Source of the DNA: Polysphondylium violaceum
Lineage: Eukaryota > Evosea > Eumycetozoa > Dictyosteliales > Dictyosteliaceae
Assembly: GCA_000277445.1 (NCBI GenBank)
Contig: AJWJ01000026.1
Span: 26,039-90,038 of the forward strand
Direction: 5' to 3'
Length of the DNA stretch: 64,000 bases
Shown: one piece after another, positions 1-11,700 of the stretch
Layout: each line of letters starts with the position of its first letter
Position numbering within the stretch: position 1 is the first letter of the stretch
Program-made: the position numbers and the translations under genes
Notes under the pieces: generated by a model
Told to the model about the DNA's origin: nothing
Database searches by the model: none
Seen by the model: the letters and a program-made list of their open reading frames with translations, nothing else

Positions 1-194
1 AAATCTTGTGTGAAATTCAAATTTTGTCTATATATGGATGAAATACACGACATTGGGCTATTTTTGGGACCAAAACACACAGTGTTTGGGGAAATATCTT
101 CAATCAATATGTGAAAGGTGAGATTCTTTTTTTTTTTTTTTTTTTCTATAATTTTTTTGTTCGATTTTCTTATTTTTCATTAGACAACTCAAGG

Positions 195-1074
195 ATGACA
201 TCAACATCGACAACAACAGCAAACAATGATGATGAAAAGAAAAAAAGTTTTGTAGATAGCACATTTAGAAAGAAATGGGATAAGGAACTCTATGAACAGA
301 GAGCAAGAGATAGAGAGGCTGGTTTGATTATCGACGACGATGAGAAAGGCAGTGCCAGCAAGGAAAAGAAACTCAAGCTCTCTGAGGAACCACTCAGCTA
401 TTTTAAGGTCAGAGAGGAGGATATAGATTTGTCCAGCAAACTGGGTAAATCTCATTTCATTGAGGGTGTGACACCAGACAACAAAAAAGGTGGTCTGTTT
501 TGCGATGTCTGTGATGTGGCATTTAAAGATTCAACTGCATACTATGATCATATAAATTCAAAGAGACGTATGTATATGTATATTTATTGTTGTTGTTATT
601 ATTGTTATATCATGATACATGTGTGTGGCTAACATTATATCACTTATAGATAATAGATTGGCATATGGTGCTAGTATGAGAGTAGAGACATCTACGCTAT
701 CAGCAGTGCAACAAAAGCTAAGACAGAAAAAGGAACAATTACAAAATAAAAAGAATCCACTGGAGGAATTGAAAAAGAAAAAAGAAGAAGACTATCAAAA
801 AATGATTAAACAATTGGAAGAAAAGGAAGCAAAAGAAGAGAAATCACAAAACACACAGAACAATGATAGTAAACAGCAACCACAAAAAGAAGAGAAAAAA
901 GAAGAGAAAAAAGAAGAGAAAAAAGAAGAGAAAAAAGAAAACAACAATGATAATAATAATAATAATAATAATGATGATGATGATCAAGTTGAATATGTAG
1001 TAGAGGAGGATGAATTTGATTACTCAAGTTTAGGTTTACCAACAGATTTTGGAACTACTAAAAAGAAAAAGTAA
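195..1074 (+). CDS. zmat2: ZMAT2/Snu23-like zinc-finger splicing factor
   Basis: Two exons, 195-567 and 650-1074, separated by an 82-base intron with GTATGT donor and TATAG acceptor; the spliced frame gives 265 residues. The N-terminal half carries the ZMAT2 family pattern (FRKKWDKELYEQRARDRE, then a YFKVREEDIDL stretch). One C2H2 finger spans about residues 103-125 with spacing C-x2-C-x12-H-x5-H, and its last His codon is split by the intron, which confirms the join. The finger is followed by the conserved MRVETSTL segment. In other eukaryotes this protein is Snu23/ZMAT2 of the U4/U6.U5 tri-snRNP, acting in nuclear pre-mRNA splicing. The C-terminus adds a dictyostelid-style EEKK/Asn/Asp low-complexity tract. 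I chose the ATG at 195 because the upstream in-frame ATG at 111 would add a poly-Phe leader encoded by a T-run typical of promoters. Confidence 0.9.
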
Positions 1075-1132
1075 TAAAATAATTTGTACATAGTAATAAT
1101 ATAATAAAATTTAATACACACATATATCACAT

Positions 1133-2265
1133 TTATTCATGTGATTCATCTTGTTGTTGTTGTTGCTGGTGTTGATGTGGTTGTTGATAGTATTGTTTAT
1201 GTTTTTGGAGAATTTGTTCAAATTTAAAGAAAAGATCCTAATAGCAACAAGTTAAATTAGTAATTAGTGGATGATAATAAACTATTGCTGGGTAATAGTT
1301 TACTTGTTTTTCATTTAAAGTTCTTCCAAATTGAATTTCATCCTTTGAGAAATTATCAAGTGTCTTTTGTAAAGTGAGTTCTAAATCCTTTTTCTCTTTT
1401 TCAATCGTGTCTATTTTAGTTTGTTGTTCATGTACATGTTTTTGTGATTCTAGTATTTGTTCTTTTTTATTTGACAGTTCATTTGATAGTCGTCTAATGA
1501 TTGTAATATTCTTTTTATTTTCTTTTTTTAATGTTTCATTGGTGCTTGATAGCTGAATACCTATATATTTTACAACATTAGTAATGTAAATGAATTTGAA
1601 CGACCAAATTCTAGAATAACAATATTACAATTCTTTTCAAATATATTGAAAATGGTTTTGATTTGTGATATTTCAGCCTTTACTCTTTTATAATTCGATT
1701 TATATTCCTCTAAATAGCTATTTTGAATGGAAACTGTCTTTTTCAAACGATCTATTTCTCCATTACACGATCTATTTCTTTTTGATATATCTATATTTTG
1801 ATTCTAAATAAAAGTAGTTAGTAATAATTATAATTGTCCACATAGAAAAATAAATAACTATTGTGTAGATACAATCAAGTTATTTATATATGGTGATTTT
1901 TTCAAGTTGGATGAAGATAAAAAGTTTGTTTGTGCGTTGTGTTTCTGATAGGACGAGAAATGAATCTCTATTTCAGATAATGAATTCTTGAGAGATCTAA
2001 TATCATTGATTAATTCTGTTTGGGGTGTATCGCTGGTTACTATATTGTATGCAGACGAGTTTGATGGTATATTTAAACTTTCCAATAGACTTTTAAAATC
2101 CTTTACATATCTAGGTTCGCTATTGCTGTTGTTGTTATTATCATTACTGCTACTATTGCTACCACTAATGCCCCCATATAGACTGTGAAAGTTGTTTATA
2201 TTATTATTATTATTGTTGTCACTGCTACTATTGCTACTACTAATGTTACTACTATTATCTTTCAT
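1133..2265 (-). CDS. Coiled-coil protein of unknown function
   Basis: Four exons on the minus strand can be joined without a frame break: 2265-1873, 1803-1629, 1560-1304 and 1237-1133, giving 309 residues. The first 60 residues are Asn/Ser homopolymer. The middle, from about residue 130, is rich in Glu, Lys, Leu and Ile with heptad spacing and reads as a long coiled coil. The C-terminus is a Gln/His tract. No catalytic motif is visible and I do not recognise a family. The third intron (1238-1303) has a clean GTAAAC donor and TATTAG acceptor; the junction at 1629/1560 is the least certain. The gene is convergent with the ZMAT2 gene, with stops 58 bases apart. Confidence 0.65.
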
Positions 2266-2847
2266 TTTTATTTATTTGTATACAAATGAACAAAACCCTT
2301 GTTTACATTTATAATATATCATCAAAAAAGGGTCAACTTTTCAAAAAGAATACAATTCGATTTGGATAAATTTAAATTTAGAAATAATTTAAATTTATTC
2401 TTTCTATTTAGAGAATGAGTATTTGATAAGGAAAGAAAAGAATAGTTGAACTATTTCCAGACAGAAGTTTTCTCAACAACAGTAGTGTCAACTTTCAAAT
2501 ATGCTAAACTTTACTAAATATATATTTAATAAGGTATAGTATTCTTGGAAGTTGCTACTATTGTTGCTGAGTGTTGCTGTGAATGATGAATTCAAATAAT
2601 GAATTTTTCAATTTTTTTTTTAAAAAATATCAAAAAAATTGATGATCACAAGTTTTAAAAAAAACAACAATTACTTTATAGTTATTACTAAAAATATAGA
2701 GTAGAAGTTTTGTGGGGGATTGTTTAAAAATAGTAATTCAGATTCATTAAATATACACACTCTCCCAAAACACAAAGACGCATATAGTATAAATATAGAT
2801 TCGTAATAAAAAAAGGGTGATAGTGCACTACCTTTTATAACGCAAAA
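2266..2847. promoter_or_regulatory. Divergent promoter region
   Basis: This 580-base spacer lies between two divergently transcribed genes, the coiled-coil protein and the dynein chain. It is AT-rich with poly-A/T runs, including (AT-rich) AATTTAAATTT palindromic stretches near 2365-2400. I see no ORF of substance and no RNA gene. Confidence 0.5.
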
Positions 2848-5098
2848 ATGGATACAGAAGCAATGAAAAACCAAAGAAAGAAAGAGTTGGAGGAGATGAA
2901 AAAGAGACTTGCTGAAATCAAAGAGAAAAATGTATATACATACTATACAGGGCAACTATATTCTACACCATCACCACATATATTAATCTGTAAATATAAC
3001 CTACCATAAATAGAAAAACTCTAAAGCAGCAGCAACCACCAAACCAACAATTTCCTCACCCAGCACCACCGATGCACCCGCAGGCACATCGTCACCACCC
3101 ACCACAGGCATGGATTTTGATTCATTCATAGACTCTGTCAATCAGATTGTGCCCACACCCACATCACCAACAACAGCAGCAGCAGACAGTACCACCACCA
3201 CCACTGCATCGACAACAGGGTCGACAGGTGCTGGTGGCTATAGAGCAGTGTTGTCTATTCACACCATGGTGTCAGAGATTGACATCCCACCCAAAGAGAC
3301 AATTATGTACACAAAGACATCGCAAACTGTGGATTTGGACTCTGCTGTAAACACAGCATCCAGCGGAACCAATGAGGATCACCACCAAACACCAAACAAG
3401 AACAACAAGAATAAATATCATATGCACACATTGACCACCAGTCAAGAGAATGCCACCTCTACCAACAACACTGAATCACCACCAACCAACACAGCCACTA
3501 CAAACACATCTACTGAACAAACAGATGACAATGACAAGGATCAAGACGATGTTGTCATTCCTGAACTTGACGACTTTGAGAAACAAAACATCTTGGATTC
3601 AGATGCATTCAAATCCTTCTTTACAAAATCATCCAAAGTCATTGAGAGAGCTTTATATCTTGATGATTCTGTTGACATTTTAGTAGACTATACTCTTTCC
3701 GATGATAGGTATGTGTTTATTTGTATTGATTAATTGTACTATTTATTAATAGTCTCCTTCTTTCTCTCTCTCTCTCTTTCCCTCTACTATAGTAAATCAA
3801 AATCATCAGGTAAGGAATTAAAATTGGTTGCAACATTGGCCGACGAAAGATGGACCAAACATAGATCAGTTACAGATATCAATTGGTCACCAAAACACCC
3901 AGAGTTGGTGGTATCATCATATTCGGCCAATGAGGCTGGCTCACATGACCCAGATGGTGTCGTCTTGGTTTGGTCAGTCAACAATTATTTCCAAAAACCA
4001 GAATATGTATTTAATTGTCAAGTAAGTAGCGTCGTTATTGTCACATTTATATAATCAAGTATTAATACTCAATACTCATTCATTCAATAATAGTCACCAG
4101 TTATGACAACCTTTTTCTCAAAGTTCCATCCAACTTTGATTGTTGGTGGAACTTATTCTGGACAAATTGTCATTTGGGATACTCGTGCTAAATCAACACC
4201 AGTTCAACGAACACCATTATCATCTGTCGGACACACTCATCCAGTATATAGTATGGCAGTGGTCGGTAGTGCCAATGCCAATAGTCTTGTGTCGATTTCA
4301 ACCGACGCCAAACTTTGTTCATGGAATTTAGAGAATCTTTTACAACCCATCGAAACCATTGAATTGAACAACACAAAGAACACCAGCAGCAGTGGCACAG
4401 GTAGTGGCACAGGTGCTTCGTCATCAGTTAGCGGCGCCGGTTCGTCCATTGCCGTCACTTCATTGATTTTCCCAGAGAACGAGTTGAGTCAATTCTACAT
4501 TGGCACAGAAGAGGGTGTCGTGTGTCAGGCATCTCGTCACGGCAGCAAGATTGTCATGAACGAGCGTTACAAGGGCCACTTTGGTCCCATCACCAGCGTC
4601 GACTTGCATCCAAGTAAAGGCAACGTCGACTTTTCACAATACTTTATCAGTTCATCCACCGATTGGACCGTCAAATTGTGGTCCACCAAAAAAGAGGCCC
4701 CCATTTACTCTTTTGAAGACTATGTCGACTATGTGTACGACGCCAGATGGTCACCTGTCCATCCCTCGGTGTTTGCCACCGGCGACGGATCTGGTCTCCT
4801 CTCGTTGTGGGATCTCAACCAAGATCTCGAATCACCCATTTTCAGACACAAAGTTTCACAAAGATCCGTCAACAGACTCTCGTGGTCCCACGATGGCAAG
4901 AAATTGTTGGTCGGTGATTCTGGCGGCTCTTTGTCTCTATTTGACTCGACTGAATTCTCTTCCCCCACCTCTGAGGAATGGAACCAATTTGAAGACGTTA
5001 TCGATAAAATGGTGTCAAAATCCCACAGCCAAGACTCTCCTTTACTCGGTTCCAACGAAACCGATGGTATGGCAAATCTTTCAATTTCTGATCAATAA
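2848..5098 (+). CDS. Cytoplasmic dynein 1 intermediate chain
   Basis: Four exons, 2848-2931, 3014-3708, 3793-4021 and 4094-5098, join in frame to 670 residues. The first exon encodes a charged N-terminal helix ([18 protein letters not shown]) of the kind by which dynein intermediate chains bind p150 dynactin. A Thr/Ser/Asn-rich linker follows, with a YTKTSQTVD segment that resembles the Tctex/LC8 light-chain-binding region. From about residue 280 onward come WD40 repeats (for example WTVKLWS, VVLVWSV, LSLWDLN), which in this family bind the heavy chain. The product would anchor cargo and light chains in the cytoplasmic dynein motor. Length fits the family (roughly 600-700 residues). Confidence 0.93.
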
Positions 5099-5479
5099 TT
5101 TACAATAACAACAACAATGATGATAATATTAATTAAATTCAAATAATAAACCCAAAAAGTGATATATTAAACAACGTAACGTTTGGAGTCTCAATGTCCC
5201 AATACCCAAAAGGGCATCACCGTTTTTTTTTGTAAAAACACACAAAATATGAAATTTCAAAAATTCTGCGATTTATCCAAGAATGGACAGACATTCCTGA
5301 GAGTAAGCACATCTCTATAAATGTCAAAAAAATTCTAGAGTATTTGTTTTTTTTCATAAAACTTCACACATCAAAAACATATTTTGATTTTATTTTAATT
5401 TTTCATTTTCTCACATCTCACATTTTTTTATTTATTCAATTAATAAACTATTGACACTCGTATTTATATATATTTAAAA
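5099..5479. other. Intergenic, no gene seen
   Basis: The 380-base spacer between the dynein chain and the first kinase gene is AT-rich with T-runs at 5222-5230 and 5345-5353 and no supported ORF. The last 100 bases, very T-rich and ending in TATATTTAAAA, probably act as the core promoter for the downstream gene. Confidence 0.4.
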
Positions 5480-6430
5480 ATGCCTTTGTTTGAAACAATT
5501 AGTGTCGATATTGATTCCCTTCGTCCTTTGGTAGATAAGCATTGGGGTGTGGAGATTGGAGATGTTATTAAAATGTCTCAAAATCATACCTATATGGCAA
5601 AGAATGAAAATGGCGAAAGGGTTATTCTTAGAATAACACCAGATCCCAAAAAAGTAAGAAGAGACAGCACTGATTTGGAAGTCAAGTTTTTGGAATACTT
5701 GAACGACAGAAAATTACCTGTGTGCGTGCCAATCAAGAGCAAGGTGACCAATGAGGCAATGTTGGTTGTCGATAATAATATACTCTGTTTGTTTACATAT
5801 GCCACTGGCGAGCCCGTCGTGTACACAGAGTGGAAATGGTTGGCCAAAGAGATTGTTGTTGGTGTTGGAAAGTGGTTTGGTCTTTTACATAAATATTCTC
5901 AAGAGTTTTCCAAACAACATCCCGAGTTGGTTGCCAAAGCCAGACATTGGAAGACTCTTCATGACAGTATTTTGGCCGAGGTTGTTGTCGACGAGCGTGA
6001 CAATGCCACCGTTGGTGACGCCCAACACTATGGTCTTATTCATGGTGACGTTAATCCAAGCAACTACTTTTGGGACGCCAGTTTGGGTATGCCCAGTATG
6101 TTTGATTGGGATCAAATGCAATCATGTTGGCTTTTATATGACCTTTCCGCTCCAATCTGGGGTGTCTATGTTTTAGAAAAAAGAGGAAACAATGGTGAAC
6201 CTGTTCCTAGCGCAGTTGTAGAGAATTACACAAATTGGCTACTTGAAGGCTACGAACCAACCCTTGGTACCACTGTAGACAGAGACGCTCTCAAGAGAAT
6301 GGTTGGCATTAGAAGAGAACTCTATTTACGTTTTTGTACCAGAGCTGTGACCGAGATGGAAGATAAAACCAGTCCCATGGCTGTATTTTGTCAATCAATG
6401 GTTGATTTTTTTTCTAATCCAAACAATTAA
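5480..6430 (+). CDS. Aminoglycoside-phosphotransferase-fold kinase, paralogue 1
   Basis: Intronless, 316 residues. It shows the APH/choline-kinase fold signature: a catalytic loop HGDVNPSNYFWD near residues 191-202 (Brenner HxDxxxxN motif) and the metal-binding FDWDQ shortly after. The N-lobe contains ILRITPDP, likely the ATP-binding strand. Small-molecule kinases of this superfamily (homoserine, choline, fructosamine and drug kinases) share this arrangement, so the substrate cannot be predicted. The next gene is a close tandem copy with the same start context (MPL-ETISVDID). No signal peptide or membrane segment is visible, so a cytosolic enzyme is likely. Confidence 0.82.
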   Translation: MPLFETISVDIDSLRPLVDKHWGVEIGDVIKMSQNHTYMAKNENGERVILRITPDPKKVRRDSTDLEVKFLEYLNDRKLPVCVPIKSKVTNEAMLVVDNNILCLFTYATGEPVVYTEWKWLAKEIVVGVGKWFGLLHKYSQEFSKQHPELVAKARHWKTLHDSILAEVVVDERDNATVGDAQHYGLIHGDVNPSNYFWDASLGMPSMFDWDQMQSCWLLYDLSAPIWGVYVLEKRGNNGEPVPSAVVENYTNWLLEGYEPTLGTTVDRDALKRMVGIRRELYLRFCTRAVTEMEDKTSPMAVFCQSMVDFFSNPNN

Positions 6431-6731
6431 CTCACAAAAACCTTTTTTTTTTTTTGTAAAATTTCCACGGAATTGCACTATTTCTGAAAAGTAATCTGTT
6501 CTTTCATTTGGTTCTAAGATATTCTCTCAACACCAGGTTACAATATCTTAGATATTTTAAATATGAAAAAATAAAAATATCTTCAGAATTTTTTTCTGAG
6601 AGAAATATGAGAATCAAATCTCTTTTATAAACAACACCAAGATAAAAACCCTGATATTTATTGTTGTTTAAATAAACGAGATATTGTTAATATATAGATA
6701 GTTGATAGATACTTATAAAAGAAAAAACAGG
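6431..6731. other. Spacer between the kinase paralogues, with an AT hairpin
   Basis: The 301-base spacer contains a perfect 10-base inverted repeat, CTAAGATATT at 6514-6523 and AATATCTTAG at 6542-6551, with an 18-base loop, followed by a smaller TCAGAA/TTCTGA pair near 6583-6600. It could fold in the 3' region of the upstream transcript. No ORF is supported. Confidence 0.4.
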
Positions 6732-7676
6732 ATGCCTTTACTTGAGACCATTAGCGTTGATATTGATACCATTCGTCCTTTGGTAGCCCAACATTGGGGT
6801 GCTGAAGTGGGAGAAGCTCTCAAGTTGTCTCAAAATCACACTTATATGGCAAAAGATGAGAATGGAGAGAAAGTCATCCTTAGAATAACACCTGACCCTC
6901 AAAAGATTAGAAGAGATAGTACTGATTTGGAAGTAAGATTTTTAGACTACTTGAACAACAAAAAGTTGCCAGTATGTGTGCCAATCAAAAGCAGGATCAC
7001 CAATGAAGGAATGGTGGTTATAAACGACAACATTCTCTGTCTATTTAAATATGCCACCGGTGTTTGCTACAATGAGTGGCGATGGTTGGCAAAGAATGTT
7101 GTTGTTGGACTTGGTAAATGGTTTGGTTTGTTTCATCAATACTCTCAAGAATTCTCTAAAGAACATCCCGAGTTGGCCGCCAAAGCCAGACACTACAGAA
7201 CGCTTCACGACAATATATTGGCACAAGTTGTGGTCGACAGTCGTGATGAAGCCCTCGTTGGTGATGCTCAACATTTTGGTATTATCCACGGAGATGTCAA
7301 CCCAAGTAACTACTTTTGGGATGCCAGTTTGGGTATGCCCTGCATGTACGATTGGGATCAAATGCAATCGGCATGGTATTTGTATGATCTCTCTGCATCG
7401 ATTTGGGGTGTCTATGTTTTAGAGAAGCGGGGAGACGAAGGTACACCCGTTCCTGGTGCCAATGTAGAAAACTATACCAATTGGCTACTTGAAGGCTACG
7501 AATCAGTCCTCAACACCACCGTAGACAGAGACGCTCTCAACAGAATGGTGGCAATCAGAAGAGAACTCTATTTACGTTTCTGTACCAGAGCCCTTACTGA
7601 AATCCAAGATAAAACAAGCCCCATGGCTCAATTTTGTCAATCAATGGTTGACTTTTTCTCTGATCCAAACAACTAA
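6732..7676 (+). CDS. Aminoglycoside-phosphotransferase-fold kinase, paralogue 2
   Basis: Intronless, 314 residues. It aligns residue by residue with the preceding gene over its whole length, including the catalytic loop HGDVNPSNYFWD and the YDWDQ metal site, so both appear enzymatically competent. It lacks two residues near position 120 (ATGVCYNEW against ATGEPVVYTEW). I start it at 6732 because the homologous start of the first copy is MPL-ETIS; the ATG at 6702 would add ten residues with no counterpart. This is a tandem duplication whose copies have diverged mostly at silent and surface positions. Confidence 0.82.
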   Translation: MPLLETISVDIDTIRPLVAQHWGAEVGEALKLSQNHTYMAKDENGEKVILRITPDPQKIRRDSTDLEVRFLDYLNNKKLPVCVPIKSRITNEGMVVINDNILCLFKYATGVCYNEWRWLAKNVVVGLGKWFGLFHQYSQEFSKEHPELAAKARHYRTLHDNILAQVVVDSRDEALVGDAQHFGIIHGDVNPSNYFWDASLGMPCMYDWDQMQSAWYLYDLSASIWGVYVLEKRGDEGTPVPGANVENYTNWLLEGYESVLNTTVDRDALNRMVAIRRELYLRFCTRALTEIQDKTSPMAQFCQSMVDFFSDPNN

Positions 7677-7788
7677 ATAAATAAATTCAATCAATCAATA
7701 TATTCACACTTATTACTCAGCTCGCATTACGAAAAATGTGACTAAAAAAAGCCCTTATGATGAGTGAGGTTGCAAAAATATTTTGGTT

Positions 7789-7791
<3 letters not shown>

Positions 7792-7819
<28 letters not shown>
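7792..7819. repeat. Poly-T tract (28 bases)
   Basis: An uninterrupted run of 28 T residues lies about 85 bases upstream of the CWH43-like start codon. Oligo-T upstream of start codons is a common element of dictyostelid promoters, so this is probably promoter sequence. Confidence 0.9.
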
Positions 7820-7905
7820 CTTTAATTTGTGCAGATCAACGTAATTTTTTATTATTATTACAGATATCTCATTATTGTTGGTATATCTCAACTTATATAA
7901 ACATA

Positions 7906-10101
7906 ATGAATCAACAACAGAACCAAAGTTTATTGAAAAACTCTGGTGGTAGAAACCATTATGGCGCAGGTATGAATAAACAATACATATTGTTATTGTT
8001 GGGAGACTTGATCTTTGCCTTTATCAACTGGAGTTTGTTTGTCGAGTTTATCTCTGTTATTTGGTTTTTCCCAATGGGCTTCATGGGTTTTACAGGCTGG
8101 GAAGCAGCCTTGGTGGCTGTGTTTTCACCCATCTTTTTAGGCATTGGTGCAGTGGATCGTTTGGTCGGAAGATTCAATCTATTTATTCGTGTCGTTGCAC
8201 AATGTATTGGTTTGTTGTCGTTGATTCCATACGGACCCATCGACAAGACCTTGATCAAGGACGACGAGTTTCTCTCACATCCACACATGAAGAAAACAGC
8301 ATTGATCGCCATAGCCGTCGGTCTCGACTGGTTGTGCCAGTGCCAGAGATTCACTTCGATAAAGACTGCATCTCGTAGAGAGCGTGGCGCATTTGCCTAT
8401 GCATTGGCCATCGTCTTGCACGCCATCATTCGTATCCCCTATTTGTCGGTCAATCCCTTTATGACATGGACCAACTGGATTGTATTTGGCGTCATTCTCT
8501 CTGTCGTAGCCTTTATCATTCTCCTCACCGGCGACAACAACACTGACGACAAAAAGAACTCTGCCCTCTGGTCCATCGAACACAACGACGAGTCCTCGTC
8601 ACCCTTGTACACTGGTATTGGTTTTGGTGGTATTGTATTTTGCAATCAATTACTCTTCTCCACCTATGGTCTTATCCCACGTTGGGTCGATCTCAATCCA
8701 TTCCCATACGGTATATTTGTTGTATTCTTTATGATGGTTGGTGTCGTTTTATCTAAAAAGAGATCCCTCATCACTAGTAGAAACTATTTCCTCTTTGCCT
8801 TATTCTTATCCGTCGTGTTTGGCTTATGTTCAGGCAGTGTATCTGGTATCGTTGGTTTCATTGGTCTCATCTCTGGCAGTCTTTTAGGTGTCTATGTCAA
8901 TTCTCAATGGATTGTCATTGTTGAAAAGTTGTCACATTGTGAGAAATTGGGTAGACTCTTTATTACATCCACCCTTACCTATGTTGTTTTATTATTCTGG
9001 GCCATCTATGTTGTATCTTATGTATGTATTTGTTTGTTTATTACTTATCTCTATCTATACAACACAATACTAATCAATTGAGAATCATAGAAATTCGTAC
9101 CATGGTGGTTAGGTTCAACATTATTAAGAGAACGTAATCAAACTATGATCATTGCCAATATAATTTGTGTTGGTATTGGTGCATTGAGCTTAAAGGTATC
9201 AAATGTTGGTATCAATAACAAGAAAGAAAAGTCCAAGGAAACCACTTATCCAAACAAGGATGTTTGGAATGTATTGTTTGGTCTCACTGTTTTATTGCTT
9301 TTGTTTAGCGTCAATAGAGCCATCACTCATCCAACCGACGCATCTGTTGCCGGACATCACTATGAAAGAACCCTCACCACCGAGTCTGTCAGTCTTGCCG
9401 CACCCACTGAGATCAAGTCTATGATTTGGACCATCCATTTTGGCTATGACAACTTTGGCAGAAACAGTTTCCCCAACGTCACAGAGGCCATCAGATCACA
9501 CGGCGCTAACGTCATCGGTATCTTGGAATCAGATCTCAGTAGAGTCATGACTGCCAACAGAGACTTGGTCGAATGGCTCGCCACCGAGCTCCACATGTAC
9601 AGCGACTTTGGTCCAGCACCCTCTGAAAACACATGGGGCTGCGCCCTCTTGACCATCTTCCCCATCCAGTCGTCCAAACACGTGATTCTCCCCTCCCCAG
9701 AGGGCGAGTTGGCCTGTTTGATTGACGCCATCGTGCTCGTCGACAACACACCCGTCAATATCATTGTCACACATTTTGGTAACACTGAAGATAAGCTTGA
9801 CAGAGAACTCCAAGCCGCCGGTGCTGCCGAGATTGTAGCCACCAATGCCATGCCCACCGTGTTTCTCAGCTACATTACAGAAAAGACCAATGGTCCAAAT
9901 TATAAAACACTCATGGCCTCCGGTCTCTCTGACACCACCACTGAGCGTCGTTATTGCGAATACATCTTTTACAGACAATTGGAATTAACCAGCTTTAGAA
10001 GATGGGGTTGTGGTGATATCTCTGATACCGAAGCTCAATTGGCTAATTTTAAAGTTTTACCAAAATCATCAAATAATCAACAACAACAACAACAACAATA
10101 A
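7906..10101 (+). CDS. cwh43: CWH43-like GPI-anchor lipid remodelling protein
   Basis: Two exons, 7906-9021 and 9091-10101, joined in phase across a 69-base intron, giving 708 residues. The first 480 or so residues hold about a dozen hydrophobic segments, beginning with a FINWSLFVEFISVIWFFP type helix. The C-terminal third, from about residue 430, is soluble and has the fold pattern of the endonuclease/exonuclease/phosphatase superfamily: WTIHFGYDN, GILESD, ENTWGCALLT, VTHFGNTEDKLDR. This two-part plan matches fungal and animal CWH43/PGAP2-interacting proteins, which act on the lipid part of GPI anchors in the secretory pathway. The exact reaction is inferred from the family. A Gln run ends the protein. 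Confidence 0.85.
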
Positions 10102-10541
10102 ATAAATAAATTATATAAATGATAATAGTCAAAACGACATGACAAACAACAATCAACTGTTTATTATTATTATTATTATTATGTGTATTCATTCATAGAT
10201 GTGTGTTTATTAACTTGATATGTAGACCTGACCTACATCAAGTCCGCACCTCACCTCATACATTATGATTATTATCACTTTTCAAATAAAATATTTTTAC
10301 GTAAATATAAGCTATGAAAGAAATCGGTTGAGTGTGAAAGTAGTGGGGCCTTTGGAATCATATGTCGTTATGTTGATACAACTTTCACATAAAGAAATCA
10401 AAAAAAAATAAAAAAAATAAAAAAAATGAAAAATATTGATTTCCCTCTTCACCACACCACCAATTTAATATATAATTTTTTTTTTTTGATTTCATTTCAT
10501 TCCATTACCATCTACAGCATAATATACATATACATAATAAA
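10102..10541. other. Intergenic, with a hairpin
   Basis: This 440-base spacer has no supported ORF. It contains an imperfect hairpin at 10214-10242, in which CTTGATATGTAG pairs with CTACATCAAG through a two-base bulge and a seven-base loop. It also has (TTA)n near 10160-10180 and A/T runs ahead of the next start codon. A terminator-like or regulatory role is possible, but nothing identifies an RNA gene. Confidence 0.4.
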
Positions 10542-11599
10542 ATGTTTAAAAACGTTTTAAATAAAACAAAGGAAGCAGCAAGAAGTGTTGTCACTGAAGT
10601 TGAAGCCGAACCTGAAGTGATTCAAAATTCAAAAGCTTCATTGAAAAATATGAAATGGAGTTTAAAGTTATTGATTCAATTGGCTAGAGGATACTATCTT
10701 GCTTCTGGTAATTATTGATATAGTTTTTTTGTTTTTACTACAGAAGAGTATTATGAGTGTATTAATAATAATAATATTAATAATAAACAGATAAACAAGT
10801 TACACAAGGCGCAGCTTTGGCAGGTATTTTTCAAAAGTTTGGTGAACAATGTTCACACTCAAACTACACTGTCAACCAAACAATGCCATTGTCAGTGTCT
10901 TTGATGGAAGTTGGTGAGGGTGTCAAGCAATCCTCTATCTACTTCCAACAATACACTCAAATCTTTTGTGATAAGATGGCACTTCAATTAGAGAATCTCT
11001 ATAAACAACACGTTAAAAAGGTATCCAATTTAGCCAAGCAACAAGAGGAGATTCGTATTAAATATAATTCTGCCAACAATGGTTTAAAATCTGCCCAAAA
11101 GAATAATACCACCGGCACAAAGTTGGCAGAAAAGACAACAGAGTATGAGACTTCAAAATCGCACTATGAAACCGTTAGTGCTAATCTTGTGCAAGCAGTC
11201 AAGGAAATGGTTGAATACGTACAAAAAGAAGTTGCTTTGGCCATCAAACAATTTGTCCAAGAACAACAACTCATGGTTCAAGAATGCATTAAAATGTGGA
11301 TCAGTGCTGAAAATAAACTCTTTAGCAATGAATCACCAGCAATCACTGGCCAACAATACCAACAACCACCACCAACCTCATATGAAAATTCACCTGTTAA
11401 TCTTGATAAATTATCAATTCATGAAACTTCACCACCACCCCAACCATATGGAGGTGAACAACAATACCAACCACAACAAGATCAATACTATCAACCTGAA
11501 CCTTCTGCTCCACCCCCAGTTGATGAATATCAACCACCACAACAAACTTCACCAAATCCATTTGATCAAGAAGATTCAAATCCATTTGATTTAAGATAA
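10542..11599 (+). CDS. BAR-like helical protein with C-terminal NPF motifs
   Basis: Two exons, 10542-10707 and 10791-11599, join in frame to 324 residues. About residues 1-225 are helical and charged, with the pattern of a BAR/AH-type membrane-curvature domain (a leading amphipathic segment MFKNVLNKTKEAARSVV, then long helices rich in Lys, Glu and Gln). The last 100 residues are Pro/Gln/Tyr-rich and end with two NPF tripeptides in SPNPFDQE and SNPFDLR, the classical ligand of EH domains in endocytosis. I infer an endocytic or endosomal adaptor. I do not recognise a specific orthologue. A fold prediction for residues 1-225 would settle the BAR assignment. Confidence 0.75.
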
Positions 11600-11700
11600 A
11601 ACAACAACAACGACAACACCAACAACAGCTCTAGATATATCAAAGACAAGTGTATATATATCTATTGATCAAGATATATTATTTTTTATTTTCCTTTCAT

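Noticed and set aside
9529-9978. 149-residue antisense frame in the CWH43 C-terminal domain
   Set aside because: Shadow ORF in a region of higher GC; the sense frame carries the conserved domain.
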